Source: Hemibagrus wyckioides
Taxonomy: Eukaryota > Chordata > Actinopteri > Siluriformes > Bagridae
Length of the DNA: 64,000 nt
NCBI RefSeq assembly: GCF_019097595.1
Contig: NC_080720.1
Location: 21,631,352 to 21,695,351 of the forward strand
Direction of reading: 5' to 3'
Position numbers and translations under genes: made by a program. The notes under the pieces are model-generated. The model made no database searches and was not told the origin of the DNA. It saw nothing but the letters and a program-made list of their open reading frames with translations. Positions 32,961-45,056 of the stretch are shown piece after piece. Position 1 is the first letter of the stretch; every line of letters starts with the position of its first letter.

Positions 32961-33324
32961 GAGTGATAGGCGATGATTTAAATGTATAGAACATGTCAAA
33001 ACTATATAAACTGTGTATATTTGAATCACATTAAATAAAATTCTTTCTGTGGTGCTTTTGAAATACTGACATTTTTGCCAATAGGTTTCTTTACCTATAG
33101 GTTAGATTTGCTTTAAAATATATTAATCAGTACCATAATATACAAAACATTTAGTTTGAAGGGACTAAAATCTTTATTAAATATGCTTGAGAGAACTATA
33201 ATACTTGGTACATCGTAATAATTTTAAATATATTATAGGCACCATGCATTACATCTACATCTACATGACATGTACTGATATGTGGTCAGTCAGACTGCAT
33301 TTAGGGAAAAAAATATGTATAGTT

Positions 33325-33600
33325 GTTACGTTTCTCAACAAAATGTGATTTTGTTGCTTATACTAAACTTAATTTAAACACGTTTCTAATTACTAGATTG
33401 AATCATGTATAGTGAGCATGATCAATTCACGTAGTATTAACATAAACCAATTACAAACATTTGTGCAATCTCACAAGGATGTTGGCTCTACTGGGGAAAA
33501 GATTTAGCAAATGAATATGTGTCATGGAGTAGTGCGATGGTAATGTGTTTACTGCAAAACAGCAGCATCGTGGGTTTTGTTCTCAGCGCGGGTGCTTTAA
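33325..33600 (+). repeat. unnamed interspersed repeat family B, copy 1
   Basis: Shares long stretches with 47660-47935 (same strand) and with the complement of 39663-39925: 'gttgcttatactaaactta', 'actagattgaatcatgta', 'gtattaacataaaccaatta'. A tRNA-like segment follows (box A-like tagtgcgatggtaatg, then 'catcgtgggttttgttctca'). Family not recognised. Confidence 0.6.
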
Positions 33601-34842
33601 AAATATACTTGAATCATATTGTAATCACGTACATACATTGTAATACATTGTAAAAGATGCTAGCCTGATTAAGTTATGCGAGCTTATTTCTTCTCTTTAA
33701 CTCTAACTGGAAGTTTGTGTATAAAAATTAAAGTAATCCATTGTCTTGTGAGTTGAACTGAAGCTTATCTTCAAGTCTCGAAATGTTTACCAGTGAACAC
33801 ACAATGTAATGTTGCTCAGATCAATCCAACAAGCTTTTTTTCCCCAGCATAACAACAGAAAATAAACCCAGAGCATTAGAGGTTGCAGTTAGTTCACTGA
33901 GTAGATTGTCCTGTGTGTCTGTCAATTCCTGCCCCTGGTTTTGTCTAGTATTCCTGCTTCAGCTGGGCAATTCATGATGACCTCACACCCTGACTCACAG
34001 TACTCTCGTGTCATCTGTGTGACCTCTGGCGTGACCTCCGCATTGTCAAGACTCCATATATCAAGGGTTGTACAGACATATCTTTTCAGTGCAATAGCGA
34101 TTACTCTCCAGGCAAGATACTGCTCACCCTTAAGCACTTATTGTCTGGTTTTCAACTGCATGCTGTTTTAGAGAACACCCACAATGCATCACTGCTCAAC
34201 TATGAATCCACTGTTATTGAACACATTAAGGCAGCAGAGGGCAGGAGGCTTCGGGGGAATCAGGAAATGATGTGTACTAAGGTTTTCTTTGTTTGTTTTT
34301 TTAGATACATTCATTATTTATAGTTTTTTATATATTTATTTCTTAAAGTGGACTTTCACCACACACACACACACATTTTTAATTATTTAATCATTCTAGT
34401 GGCAGTTGATCCCTCTCTTGCACTCCCGCTAATAAAAGCTGCTCCAGTAAAAGATTCTCTTGCTCATGATCACATTCACACAATGATAAATGTGTGAAGA
34501 TCTTACAGAGGTGAGAAGGAGTCAGAGCTATATCCAGATGGCTTCAACAGTCTCGATGGGCAAGCAGCTGTCAGACAGCCAATATCCACACATTACAATT
34601 AGATAAAGGCACAAGACCAATTTTGACTTTATAAAACCTGTTTGTCTTACTAAAGCACAGGCACCAGCTTAAGTCACTCTGAACTACAAATCACTTAGTA
34701 AAATACGATTTATTAAATAAAACGATGATCAGATTGAATAGCATGTTGAATTGAATTGAGATGAGAGTTAATATTAACTGTGTTCAGTCTAATAGCTTCC
34801 TCAATTGACATTTCAGCAAGCTCAAATATTTACAACATTTGG

Positions 34843-34968
34843 TCCTGATCCAAAGTGACTTAAATTTATCTCATTTTTACAACTGAACAGTTGAGGGTTA
34901 AAGACCTTGGTCCTAGGATTTGAACTCACAACCTTTTAAGCTGTAACCCAATCAGCTACCACTTCTGA
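34843..34968 (-). repeat. tRNA-derived SINE (truncated)
   Basis: On the minus strand: box A-like tggtagctgattgggtta, box B-like gtgagttcaaatcc, then 'ctttaaccctcaactgttca' and the terminus 'taagtcactttggatcagg'. Same superfamily as 36942-37140. Confidence 0.7.
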
Positions 34969-35257
34969 ATATAGTACCACACTATTATTTCTTATTTTAG
35001 ATTACAGTAAACCAGTTATAAGATTATTAAACCTATTTCTAGACATTTATAATTTACTAATAATTTAATTTACTATGGTTTATGAAAGAAGCTCCAATAA
35101 AATTGGGCTTAAAAATATTTTAGCACGGGATAATATCTTGAATCTATCTACTATTTATCCACTAACCAAATATAAGATTATTAAACATATTTCTAGACAT
35201 ATTTGACTATTGTTAAGCTGTTCTATTGGCAGATTTTTTGCTCATTTAAAGCATTTC

Positions 35258-35292
35258 TAAAATAAAATAAAATAAAATGAAATAAAATTTTA
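35258..35292 (+). repeat. (AAAAT)n microsatellite
   Basis: Tandem 'aaaat' units with one substitution (aaaatgaaataaaat). Confidence 0.9.
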
Positions 35293-35936
35293 ATGCCTAA
35301 AAACTGTACAGCATGCCTAGATTTAGGCAAAATAATGTTATATTTGGTTGTAAATAGTAAATACATTTCACAATGTTCAAGATATTATCATATTAGCATA
35401 TTTATTACAAGAAGCTTCAATAAAATGGGGCTTGTAAAAATGCAAAAGTTTTAGCAAGTAATAATATCTTGAACCTAGTGAGATTTATCTACTATTTCCA
35501 TATAAATATTAGATTATTACACCTATTTCTAGGCGCATTTTACTACATTTAAGCTTTAAATTCTCTTAGTTTGACAATTACAGTATATTTGGTTGGAAAT
35601 AGCAGATACATTTATTTAGATTTAAGATATCATCACTTTTTTTATTGGAGCTTCTTTCATTCTCTTATTGGAGTCCAGTTTCACAAAACACTGTTAGTGA
35701 ACTAAACCATGGGTTCACCGAAGAAAGCAAAAAGTGTGATCAAGTCTGATAAAAAACAATGGAAGAAAGGTTTCAGCAGCACAGTCAGGCCCTGCTTTGT
35801 GAGTCGCGACAGCATGTCTGGCTCTGCCACTACTGAACCATTGAGATGTCCATTTACACTAAGATTTGGGGTTTTGCTGCTGGCATTGAGCTACAGAGTT
35901 GCACCCCACCAAGCAGCCTCTGAACTGTGGAAAACA

Positions 35937-35971
35937 GTGTGTGTGTGTGTTTGTGTTTGTGTGTGTGTGCG
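35937..35971 (+). repeat. (GT)n microsatellite
   Basis: GT run interrupted twice by TTTGT. Confidence 0.93.
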
Positions 35972-36599
35972 CGCCTAGCACAGATGCCACAGAGCAGAAG
36001 GGGGAGGTAAACGATGCCACTGCCTAACGTCACATGCATGCTGTCTGTCTGCCCCCACTAATAAGGTCTCTGAGGGACAGCACAGATGCTGAGCTTTCGA
36101 GCGAAAGAATAGAAGGCAGAATAGAGAGGAGAAGAAAAGGGGTGTTGGGTTTAAATATCACATGCAATAGATGACCAGCATGAATAGATTCCCTGAGCTT
36201 CCCTGCATGGGCTAGAATGACCTGAGGGCAACTGTACCTCCCTTGCAAAACCATAAAACCAATAGCATTTGTTGAGTTTTTATTACAATGCTGACACAAA
36301 ATATTAATAAAAACACAGTATCTGACATCATGGACAGGGAGCAGCCGTTAAAAAATTTATAAGGGCCTTGTAAAAAAACTTGTTTAAAAAACTGGTTAAA
36401 ACACCTGAGGTGTTGTATTACTACAAGTCATGTTCATTTCCCAGTAACATTACTTGATGCCGCTAGCATTACTCGTACGCAGGTTTTTACTGAGTCATAC
36501 AAATGGTATGTTTCGCAATACCTAATTTAAAGGCCTACTTAGTCACTCAAGCACTGTAGAAGTCTGAATGATATTCGGTGAGTAGGCGGGAATACACAC

Positions 36600-36795
36600 C
36601 CCATTTGATTCCTGGTAATGCTCAGACATATGCAGTTTCTACTGTTCAGTTAATTCAGCCCTTTTTACTAGTCTGTAATCTACTTATCAGACATTTCCAA
36701 TCAGTATAAATAGATAGGTTTGTCACAGCAAGTCTGATATAAGTCAGGACACTGTTGGGTTTCCATGCATAGATTATCGTGACTCTGCATGATAC
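36600..36795 (+). repeat. unnamed interspersed repeat family A, copy 1
   Basis: Homologous to 39011-39228 and, over its second half, to 57150-57275. Shared blocks: 'atgctcagacatat', 'cagacatttccaatcagtat', 'tcacagcaagtctgatata', 'tatcgtgactctg'. Confidence 0.6.
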
Positions 36796-36941
36796 CTCAG
36801 CTGCTTCTAAGCAAGGCAATGTGAAAGACCCCTTTTGAGCAAATAAGTCTTATCTCTCCACAATGACACTATATCCAATAGGATGAACAGCACAACTCAA
36901 GCGCACTCAAGCTCTCAACACAACACATCTCAACTCAACAC

Positions 36942-37140
36942 ACAGGGGATGTGATAGCTTAGTGGTTAAGCCATTGGCCTGCTGATCAGCAACTGTGAAT
37001 GAGGTTGTGAGTTCAAATCCCAGGTGCACCTAGCTGCCACTGCTGGGCCCTTGAGCAAGGCCCTTAACCCTCAGTTGTATTTATTTGCAGCTTTGATAGC
37101 AGGACGCTACCTCACAATAAGATTATAACAAAATGATCAG
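36942..37140 (+). repeat. tRNA-derived SINE
   Basis: Box A-like tagcttagtggttaag (36955-36970) and box B-like gtgagttcaaatccca (37006-37021), then 'actgctgggcccttgagcaa' and a degraded body. Same family as the copy at 17678. Confidence 0.8.
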
Positions 37141-37737
37141 AGTGTTAACTTAATTGCACTACAGACAAAGACAAAAATCCAGTTCAATCCTGGTTTTATA
37201 TCTCATGCACATTTCCACTGGTATATAATCCATCCAGATGTCCTCTTCCAAATACATTAAGGCTCAGATAAAAAGATGTCCAAACTAGTCTAAATCTTAC
37301 ATTGGATACATACATGTATATTTATTCAGACAGCATTAGAACACTGAAAAAAAGTTAAGCACTCCATATGTGGTCAGAATTTTATGGAAGCCTGTTTCTG
37401 CCAAGGAGAAAAAATAAATAAAAAAAGGTCATTACTCACTTTGTATCTTGCTTTATATTCGTTTTCTCTAAGTTACTGTTTTCTCTCAGTTGCGATTTAA
37501 CGGACTTATTTCTTCACAATGATAAGTTTACTTCGTCATATTTCTTGATCATAGTGTCTGTCTTTGCATGTCATCAGACGCCAGGACTGTGTGATAATGG
37601 AAAAACATTAGAGGATTAGTTTCGGCTTGTTAGTTACAAAGAATACTCCGAGCGTTAATTACTGTCTATAAATAGGCTACATGAGAACATTAATTAGTTA
37701 CAACAAGGAAAACCAGACGCTAAAGTGTGCTTGTTAC

Positions 37738-37769
37738 CTGGAGTTAGTCAGGTACTGCATCACGTGAAG
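37738..37769 (-). other. candidate 32-nt 5'UTR exon of frmd4b with an 8-codon uORF
   Basis: On the minus strand a pyrimidine tract plus TTGCAG precedes CTTCACGTGATGCAG..., ending CTCCAG before donor GTAACA. It contains one ATG opening MQYLTNS with Ser or Arg split across the junction. Joining to exon 1a gives AGT TAG; joining to exon 2 gives AGA TGA, so the uORF closes at the next codon either way. The acceptor tract looks like part of the neighbouring 'gtcagaattgtgagat' repeat, so this may be a repeat-derived or cryptic exon. Confidence 0.35.
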
Positions 37770-38215
37770 CTGCAAGACAAAAAGTGAGAATTGTGAGATG
37801 TAAACTCAAAATTGCAAGAATAAATGCAGAATTGAGTTGAATTTTAAGCCTTAAGAGTTAAAGGGTAATTGTCATTGAACACAACACAACAGAATTTAGC
37901 GTGGCATCTCTCAGACAGTAATGAGGACACTCTGAAAGGGATTTAAATTATGTTAAAACTTAAATATAAAAAGCTGAATAAATAGTAAATAGAGTACACT
38001 GTATTTACAAGATTGCACGTATGTGTAATGACTTCATTATTGAAATTATGAGAAAGAAAATCAGAATTGAGAGATATAAAAACAGAATTACAAGGAATAA
38101 TGCCAGAATTGTGAGATTTAAACTTACAATTTTGAGAAAAAAGTCAGAACTGAGATGTTCCTCCAAATTGCAAGAAAAAGGTCAGAATTTGTGAAATATA
38201 AAGTCCCAATTACAT
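37770..38215. repeat. degenerate tandem repeat, 'agaattgtgagatataaa' type
   Basis: Several diverged units such as 'gtgagaattgtgagatgtaa' (37784-37803), 'atcagaattgagagatataa' and 'ccagaattgtgagatttaaa' (38103-38122), separated by unrelated sequence. A common fish repeat pattern. Confidence 0.6.
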
Positions 38216-38295
38216 TTATTTGTTTGTTTGTTTGTTTGTTTGTTTGTTTGTTTGTTTATTTATTTATTTATTTACCTATCTATTTATTTATTAAT
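38216..38295 (+). repeat. (TTTG)n(TTTA)n microsatellite
   Basis: About 10 TTTG units followed by TTTA/ATTT units. Confidence 0.95.
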
Positions 38296-38555
38296 TTTTT
38301 TCACTATGGTGGACCCAGACTGGGCAAAGTTTTTATTTACATTAATTTCAAGGATTTTTAAAACACTGCTAAATAATAAGTTCATATTTCTATTAACATA
38401 TCCTTAAATGTTTTATTAATTTGTGATCAATAATGAAACAAGAAATTTTTACTAATGGCTTTTACTTGGATGCTTTTAGATCCCTCCAACATCATGCTCA
38501 GTTTTTAACACGTCTGTTCTTTTAGTTTATATCCTTTTGCATTATTTACCAGAAC

Positions 38556-38556
<1 letters not shown>

Positions 38557-38586
<30 letters not shown>

Positions 38587-38592
38587 GTGTCC
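38557..38592 (+). repeat. (GT)n microsatellite
   Basis: About 11 GT units ending with 'atgtatgtgtgt'. Confidence 0.93.
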
Positions 38593-38954
38593 TCTATCCT
38601 CCTTTCTGCTGACACACATGGAACGCTATTTGGAAATAAGTAAGTGTTGTACAAACACCTGCTTATTTAACTATTACAGCGCTGTAATACCTTGTTTAAA
38701 CTGTCAGTCATTTAAACCTGATTAATGTTACTCTCTGTGGTATTGGATTTAAATGCAACAGGCTGCTAAGAGAGGAAATCTTGTATTAACATTCATATTT
38801 AATAACCCTTTCATTTCCTTTTGTAGTGAAATATGCTCATGGGAAGAATACGGCCTAAGACGCATCATGTTACAACAAATCTGTCAAGAGTCAGGCGCAG
38901 TTCATCCACCAACACAAACGCTTTATTGCATTGGGTGAACATTAGGTCAAGCCT

Positions 38955-39281
38955 TCATGGCCATCTATTACAATGGAGTTTTCATACTGTTACATTTAGC
39001 ATGTTAAGTTCCACACCCACCCCTTCTGATTCCTGATAATGCTCAGACATATACAGATACTACTGTCCTGTTCATTCACCTATTTTTACTAGTATGTTGG
39101 CGTTTCATTCCAAAATCGACTTACTGGACATTTTCAATCAGTATAAACAAATGAATTATTTTATCACAGCAAGTGTGATATGTTTAGTCAGGACAGTTGG
39201 GTTTCTGTGTGTAGAGTATCGTGACTCTGTTACATGGCCATCCACTACAATAAAGTTCTCATACTGTTACATTTAGCACAG
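38955..39281 (+). repeat. unnamed interspersed repeat family A, copy 2, between 46-nt direct repeats
   Basis: The core 39011-39228 is homologous to 36600-36795. It is bracketed by two direct repeats about 276 nt apart, 38955-39001 and 39231-39280, sharing 'catactgttacatttagca' and 'catggccatc'. The arrangement could be a tandem duplication or an inserted unit with long terminal direct repeats. Confidence 0.6.
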
Positions 39282-39662
39282 TTCACAGATGTTCCTTTAT
39301 TGTATTGTTAATATAATATTATAATAATATTGTTAATATAATATAATAAGATAATATAATAAAAACTAAATAATTCTATATGTATTGTTAAAATTTTCAC
39401 TTCCTTTTGTAAATGTTATAAAATAGAATTATTAACTATCTTTATAACTGTCTCCATGTTCTTTACTATCATCTAAATAACTTTTGGATCCTCTCAGTTG
39501 TTATATTCACCTCACTATTTTTTTTCCTAATCAACTCATCAGTATCAGTTCCATCTGATTGAGTTGAGTAACATTTGTAACAATAGTTATTAACAATTAG
39601 TTATCGTACATTCAACATGAATAGATCATTAATTTTCAAAGCGCTGAACAAAAACACATGAC

Positions 39663-39925
39663 AAGCTCGAACCCGAGCCCAAATTTGAACCCCTGACGCT
39701 GGTGTCTTAAAACGTTTAACTGTCAGAATTCAGTACTTTATAGAGGTTTAATTCCCACCAGTGCTCATATTCTCATAACATCTTACAGTGTAACTGGTTT
39801 ACGTTAATAGTACATGATCACACTCGCTCTACCTTACTTCAATCCAGTAATTAGAAACTTGTTTAATATAAGCAACAAAAATTTTAAAAAAGTTTTGTTG
39901 AGAAATGTAATATTTTTATGTAAAA
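39663..39925 (-). repeat. unnamed interspersed repeat family B, copy 3 (inverted)
   Basis: The minus strand carries 'ttgttgcttatattaaac', 'tctaattactggattga' and 'actattaacgtaaacc', aligning to copies 1 and 2. The tRNA-like part follows as 'gcgtcaggggttcaaatt' and 'gggctcgggttcgagcttg'. Confidence 0.6.
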
Positions 39926-41295
39926 TATACACAATATTTTTTCTTAAATCTGACTGAAAACATATTTCTTTATTTTATCGTTCTCCCTTTTTATTAAATA
40001 AATGATTTGTCAGTTTGATTATAATGTTTTGTATTGCTGTCTTGTTGGTAGTTACACCTAGGATCCATTTTTAACCTCTCTGAATCACTGTTTCATGATA
40101 AACTGTAAACAGGTAAAGTAGGGAACATCCTTTTTCCACTCACTTAACAACCATGAGGGTTGTTAACTTGTGAACAGTACATGTATCCAGCTTTTTGTTT
40201 GTATTTGTACCACTACAACACAATTATTCGAGGATAACTGCTTGTATTAACATACTAGGTTTAAATTAACGGTCAGGAATAGTGCATATGTGCCAAGGTC
40301 ATATAACTTGATGAGTTTATATTCACTTCAGCGTACATCTGTACTTCCTTGTTCTTTCTGTTATTAGTTTAAGGGTCATCAAAGTTTCATCAGTCCTACA
40401 AATTACCTCATCATCCCACACCATCTATAGGTTCAGCTGAAAACTTCTGGGAACAGTGGCCTGGGCAACGTACAATCCGAGAGCATCAGGTTTCAGCTCG
40501 AGCTCGGGTCATATTGTTAGTGTGACTGACACCATTGTGCTGACGCAGGTCATTTTCATTAGTAGATGAGGCTATAACATAACACCGTGCTTTCTTTCAG
40601 GGCAGTGAAATATGGCAAAAGAACATAATACACCTCAATATATAGATATAGGGTAGACCTGAGGCTGCTGCAATTGTACAGCATTTTTATCATTTTCAAA
40701 CATTCAGACAAGTTCATATGCAGTATATTTCTTTAGACATTTTTAGCCTTTATCCAGCCATGTGTGCTACTGCGATTTTATGGTCAGCATGAGATCCATG
40801 GTGACATTTGCAGATGGTGAAATGAGATTGTGCAATTGTGTAGACGGAGTCCTGACACAACAGAAGAAGGGCTGATTCACAGCAGGAAATCCTGTCTCAT
40901 CACTTTGCGGGATATTTCATTCACCAGAATAGAGTGCATGGGTCATAATGTAGGGTGTTGCGCAATTTTCTTCCCTGAACTCTATAACAAGTAATTGCAT
41001 TGTAATGAAGGGCAGAAATAGTTACTTTAAAGTTCATTTTGACTATACCTTACTGTAATTACTATATGGATGTCAATGAGGCTGTCAGACACAGACAATC
41101 TTCTTTCTTCTCACAGTTAACCAAGGCACACTCTGTCCTTGTCAGCTGAAAGGGCTACCATTGCGAAAAAGGTCTTTCTTATTTATTCCAGGGTATTTGC
41201 TCCAGTCAATGTTGCAAATGTTTTCTGGAGATCAAATTAAAAGAGCTTTATTTGTAAATTCTTGTCACATGTTCTTCACAGAAGAACTGGGACAA

Positions 41296-41617
41296 GGGAC
41301 ACAGTGGCTTAGTGGTTAGTATGTTTGCCTCATACCTCCAGGATTGGGGCTTTGGTTCCTGCCTCTGCCCCTAAATACATGCAAGTTCTCTACATGCCTC
41401 AGAGGGTTTCCTCTGGGTACTCTGGTTTCCTCCCCCAATCCAGACACATGTGTTGTGGGCTGATTAGCATCTTTAAATTGTGTGTAGTGTGAGAATGGGT
41501 GTGTAAGTGTGTGTGCAATTGTGTGATGGGTTGGCACCCCATCCAGGGTTGCCCCTCTCAGGGATGCTGTGACCCCATGATCCTGTGTAAGTCCTTCAGA
41601 AAATGGATGGATGAATT
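41296..41617 (+). repeat. tRNA-derived SINE, near full length
   Basis: Begins 'gggacacagtggcttagtgg' (tRNA-like head with box A 'tggcttagtggttagt'), runs through 'ggtttcctctgggtactctg', 'gatgggttggcaccccatcc' and ends 'gaaaatggatggatgaattg'. A family very abundant in catfish and other teleosts. Confidence 0.85.
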
Positions 41618-41719
41618 GTTGAAACCTTGCGCAAAGATCTTGTGAATAAAAGCAGTTTAACAAATTTACCTGAAGATTTCTAAGACCTTGTTAGTCAAGT
41701 GTGTGTTCTCACAAAAACA

Positions 41720-42039
41720 TACACTATATAACTCCAGAAGTATGCAGAAAGCTGACCTTCTCACCCACATGTTGTTTTTCCCCCAAACTGCTGCCACATA
41801 GTTGGATGGAGCTCCATGAAGACATGGTTTGCTGAGGTTGCTGCAAGAAGATCCTAAGTGACCCTTAGATTCTGACCTCAATCCCACTGCCTCTCTGCTG
41901 GATGAACTGTAACACTGACCAAGCTCCAGGCCTCATCACCCGACATCAGTGCCTGACTTTATTAAGGGTCTTGTGGCTAAACAGCAGGCACATGAGTGTC
42001 ATGGTCAGATGTCCACAAGCTTTTAGCCTTGTAGTGTAC
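41720..42039 (+). mobile_element. Tc1-like relic
   Basis: The left end 'tacactatataactccagaa' and right end 'gtccacaagcttttagcctt' plus 'gtagtgta' are diverged Tc1 termini. The interior keeps 'tggagctccatgaagacatg' and 'tctgacctcaatcccactg' (SPDLNP-encoding region), with deletions. Non-functional. Confidence 0.75.
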
Positions 42040-44984
42040 ATCACTTTTAATTCCATACCATCAAATTAGAATCAGATATAATTAAAAAAGGTCAAAACAA
42101 TGAAGAGAAGAGCTCTTTCACACACTTTGAAGGTGAAAGGTACAGAAATTATTCTATCTGACCCAATGTACACTGTGGACATGAGCAAATTTAACAGTGA
42201 ATACAACGAGGTAGCAATGATGTACAGTGGCACTGTTTAATTTCCACTCAGCTCAAACAACAAAATACCACCTCTTCTTTCAACCAAAGGCCTGTGTTTC
42301 ATTCGGTCTTAGTCTTCTGACTCACTACACAGTCTTGTCTGACTAATGGTGAGATTATACAGTGGTCTGAATTGGCTTGAAGACCTTGGCCGGAGAGCCT
42401 GACACTTCTGCACACTTCTTTTGCCCTGGTTCACACATACCGGGTTAGACAGAGACAAGGGAGTACAGGAAAAGGGAGGAGGGATCCTCTATCTCACTGT
42501 GCCTCACTACAGTTTACCTCTCCTCCCCCACAGTCAACTAGGCCTATTCATCTGGGACATCGCGTTTTACCCACGCTGCTCTATTGATTTCTGCTGCCGT
42601 TTCCAGACTGTAGGTCATGACTGCTCCCTGGTGCCCTTCTGTTTCCAAATACTCTCTGCTAATGTCTCTCTAGAGAGGAAACACACGTACAAATACACAC
42701 ACAGAGCAGCAGCAGACATCTAACCCATCATCAATGACCCATCTTTTCGAAGGCCAATTACTAATGAATTCAATTAACAATCACTATTATTCTGCAGTGG
42801 CATAAGGTGTTTGTGTGTGGTTGTGTGTGGCTGTGCATGTGCATGTGCGAGTGTGATGAATGAGGTAATTACCGAACAAATCATCTTCAATTTTCCCTCT
42901 AGCGCATTAGCTGAGCAGCAGGGATGCTACAGCATACTGTATGAAACAGAACAGCGTGCTTTGTTCTCGGGGTTTTCTGCCTGAGATCTGTATGGATAAA
43001 TAAATGAAGTAAAACGATGCCAGAAAATCAAACACCTTAAGGTCTATAAGAACGGACTGACCCACCACTCTGAAAGGCCACAAGTCTTGAGGCTATCGCA
43101 GCTACATCGCATATTTTCTTTGATTCTCAGAAAAGGCAGTGAAACCTGTTTCAAAGCAGCTCTAAGAACGTAAACCGAGAAAAGAAAACAATGGAAAAAC
43201 TTAAAAGGATTAGATGTAAATAGACATCAGAGAGCAACAAGTCATAAAACAACAAAGAACTGCAGCACATTGTGAATGTTTGGTCTGTTTAGCTGTGTTA
43301 CAAGCAAGCAGCTTTCCATTTCGGACTTGCATTTATTCTTACAGCATGGCACAAATGCCTAAAAAGGCAAGGCTCTGTAATCCATTAGGCAAATAGGGAA
43401 TGCGCAATTTTCTGCGGATTTGTTAACAAATGTGCCGTCTATTGTTCCGGAAATGTCCCTGTCAAAAGAGGTAGAGCCTCCCGACGGGATCCCGCATCAG
43501 TAGAGAGCACTTGAAGCATCTGCCATCAAATCCCCCCTCATCACACACCCACTCAACACACACATGCACAAGGTGAACGAGTGTGTCACTGTGAATTAGC
43601 CTAGGAATCATTTGAGTGAATAATGCGACTCAAGAGTCTTCCATATGTGGGAGGTTATCAGGAAAAATGTCGAACATTGTGTCTACAAAAGTACATGTCC
43701 AACAATTGTGTCTAAAAAAAGAACACGGCCTACAAAAGTAAATGCTTTTAACTGTATTTTCTATTTTAATGAATTTACTGAAACACATAAACAACCTTCA
43801 TACAAGTCATACAGCAGAAATATTTAATAAATGTTTCTGCAGCTTGGGAATAAGAGCAACAGCTACATAGCTCCGAAACAGCTACAAAAAATATGTCGTG
43901 CGTCAACCTTCCCACGTTTTGCTTTCTTGAGAGAATGAAAATGTAGATATTATCAATATTATGAGTTTACAGAGCAAAAGAGAGAAGGATAGAGAAATAA
44001 CAGAATAAATCGTTTTTTTTATTTTCTTACTCCTGAGCAGCCAGTCTCTTTCTCAAAAGTGTTCTGAGTTTGTGGACCCGAGTTACACCACAAGATGGTC
44101 ATTTCTATGTAAAGCACCACCCAACAGCCCAAAAAAAATATGCAGCAGCACGGTTACTTCAATCCTCACAAATTACTTCTAAATCTTGTTTTGCACTCCT
44201 GCTGTAAGCCCACATTGCCCGCCACTACTAATGAAGGTTTATAGCTCATAACGTGGCTCGGTCACACTTTAACTGATTTGCTTTAACTGACTCCTCATTT
44301 CCGTGTCCCTTCAGGCCATGCCTGCTGTGACCACTGGCTACAGGGGCTTCGAACCGACTTCCATTATAAACATGAAAGCCTCCTGTTGTTTCAGTAGCAC
44401 ATATTGCCGCTCAAGCTGGTCAAAAAATAAAAAAAGACATATATGTAGCTTCAACTATAATAAGTTGTATTTTCCCAAGCATGAATAGCCAATACTTTAT
44501 GCAGCGCCTGCATCTTAAAAACCTGTCCAACGACATGTCATTGTAAATTTGTCCATCTGTCAGTTTAGTCGTCACAAACAGGACTGGATTTACAACCGGA
44601 TCGTATGACAGCGTTCACTCATATTCGACCGTGTGAAAGAAAATGCCTGAAATGCAGTAAGAGTGAAAATTGCAAGCGAAGATGGCATGCAAAGTCAAAT
44701 TCTTTAACCAAAAACACAAAACAAATCCCCTACACGATGAATATGGCATATGGTAAAGGACTTTTTATGCATATTCTTTACATTAAAAGCATAACTTCTA
44801 TATCTGAGACCATTAATGTAGCCTGAGAGTCAAATGACTCTCATGTGTGTTGGCTGAGCTTCAACCTTTTGTGTCTGTTAATAGCTTTATTGAACTAGAA
44901 CAGCTGACCGCATTAAAGGCAACTGAACATCCGAGAGCAAAAATCAGCACAATGCCTGTCTGCTTTTGTTCTGTTTGTTTGGGT

Positions 44985-45056
44985 GTGTGCGAGGTGTGTG
45001 CGGTGTGTGTGTGTGTGTCTCTCTCTCTCTCTCTCTCTTTCTGTGTGTGTGTGTGC
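44985..45056 (+). repeat. (GT)n(CT)n(GT)n compound microsatellite
   Basis: GT-rich, CT-rich and GT-rich blocks in succession. Confidence 0.93.

Larger units (their letters stand above)
29441..37737 (-). other. region upstream of exon 1b (8.3 kb): intron for distal transcripts
   Basis: No exon recognised except the candidate at 37738. Contains (TTC)n at 30334-30370, CA runs, SINE fragments (31290-31445, 34843-34968, 36942-37140), copies of two unnamed interspersed repeats (33325-33600, 36600-36795), a (GT)n block and AT-rich sequence between 34980 and 35640. Confidence 0.65.
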
